64,000 nt of DNA from Aplysia californica (lineage: Eukaryota > Mollusca > Gastropoda > Aplysiida > Aplysiidae): NCBI RefSeq assembly GCF_000002075.1, contig NW_004797358.1, positions 512,313-576,312 on the forward strand, given 5' to 3'. The position numbers and the translations under genes were made by a program. The notes under the pieces were generated by a model. It ran no database searches and was not told the origin of the DNA. It saw nothing but the letters and a program-made list of their open reading frames with translations. Every line of letters begins with the position of its first letter. Position 1 is the stretch's first letter. Positions 63,786 to 64,000 of this stretch are shown in pieces.

Positions 63786-64000
63786 ATGTGTCATGACGTG
63801 ATGGAATCAGACGCTCTCCAATTTTTGGGCATATCAAGTTATTGGTATCAACTTATCATTTGTTCATTTGTCTTGTTTTCCATGAAAAGAATTTCCTATC
63901 AGTCTTCAATAGAAGTCAAGATACTTTGGATTGAATGAGGTGGGATAATCTGGTTTCTGAGGTAAAATTTGGGAGAAAATGACCGCCAAAGTTTGGTGAC
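63786..64000 (-). mobile_element. TIR-C element, reverse, cut by the window end
   Basis: GACGTGATGGAATCAGACGC at its left; inner TTGTTCATTTGTCTTG and CCGCCAAAGTTTGGTGAC match other reverse copies. In intron 11 of unit 2. Confidence 0.7.

Overview
The window is intron-rich, AT-leaning eukaryotic DNA. Almost all sequence outside the exons is transposon debris: non-LTR retrotransposons, Tc1-like, pogo-like, hAT-like and TTAA-target DNA transposons, SINEs and microsatellites. Frequent TAGGCCTA and TCTAGATC motifs, Cys-rich extracellular modules and the repeat types suggest a marine invertebrate, perhaps a gastropod mollusc. That assignment is an inference. I see no bacterial genes, no rRNA, no functional tRNA and no CRISPR.

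The one host gene is on the + strand and runs through the whole window; both ends lie outside. It is built from a tandemly repeated block of 14 exons, called E1 to E14 here. Three units are covered: unit 0 (E2-E14, 60-23282), unit 1 (E1-E14, 34296-51059) and unit 2 (E1-E11, 51414-63495). All 38 exons have AG/GT borders, and the intron phases agree between units: E1 2-0, E2 0-1, E3 1-0, E4 0-2, E5 2-1, E6 1-1, E7 1-1, E8 1-2, E9 2-1, E10 1-1, E11 1-1, E12 1-1, E13 1-2, E14 2-2. The complete unit 1 has 1611 coding bases, which is 537 codons. Each module holds SEA-like alpha/beta segments, a four-Cys segment (E6), a 15-base microexon (E7), an EGF-like exon (E10) and two exons resembling the ephrin-receptor-like GCC2/GCC3 Cys module (E11, E12), with many N-glycosylation sequons. 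This points to a large secreted or membrane-anchored modular glycoprotein. No signal peptide or membrane segment lies in the window, and I do not recognise a named gene.

Layout: 60-11042 holds diverged exons E2-E7 of unit 0. From E8 (15122) onward the exons are nearly the same in all units, so the recent duplication began in intron 7. Introns are inflated by nested elements. Intron 5 of unit 0 has a hAT-like element inside a TTAA element inside another TIR element. Intron 14 of unit 0 (23283-34295) has an RTE-like LINE broken by a pogo-type MITE and by a Jockey-like LINE. Intron 13 of unit 1 (44865-50921) has a TTAA element containing a LINE containing two Tc1-like transposons. Intron 1 of unit 2 (51532-58477) is a pile-up of TTAA and TIR elements. 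Because the host units are paralogous, an intron lacking an element in one unit is often the empty-site control for the same intron in another unit, which lets many element ends and target duplications be read directly.
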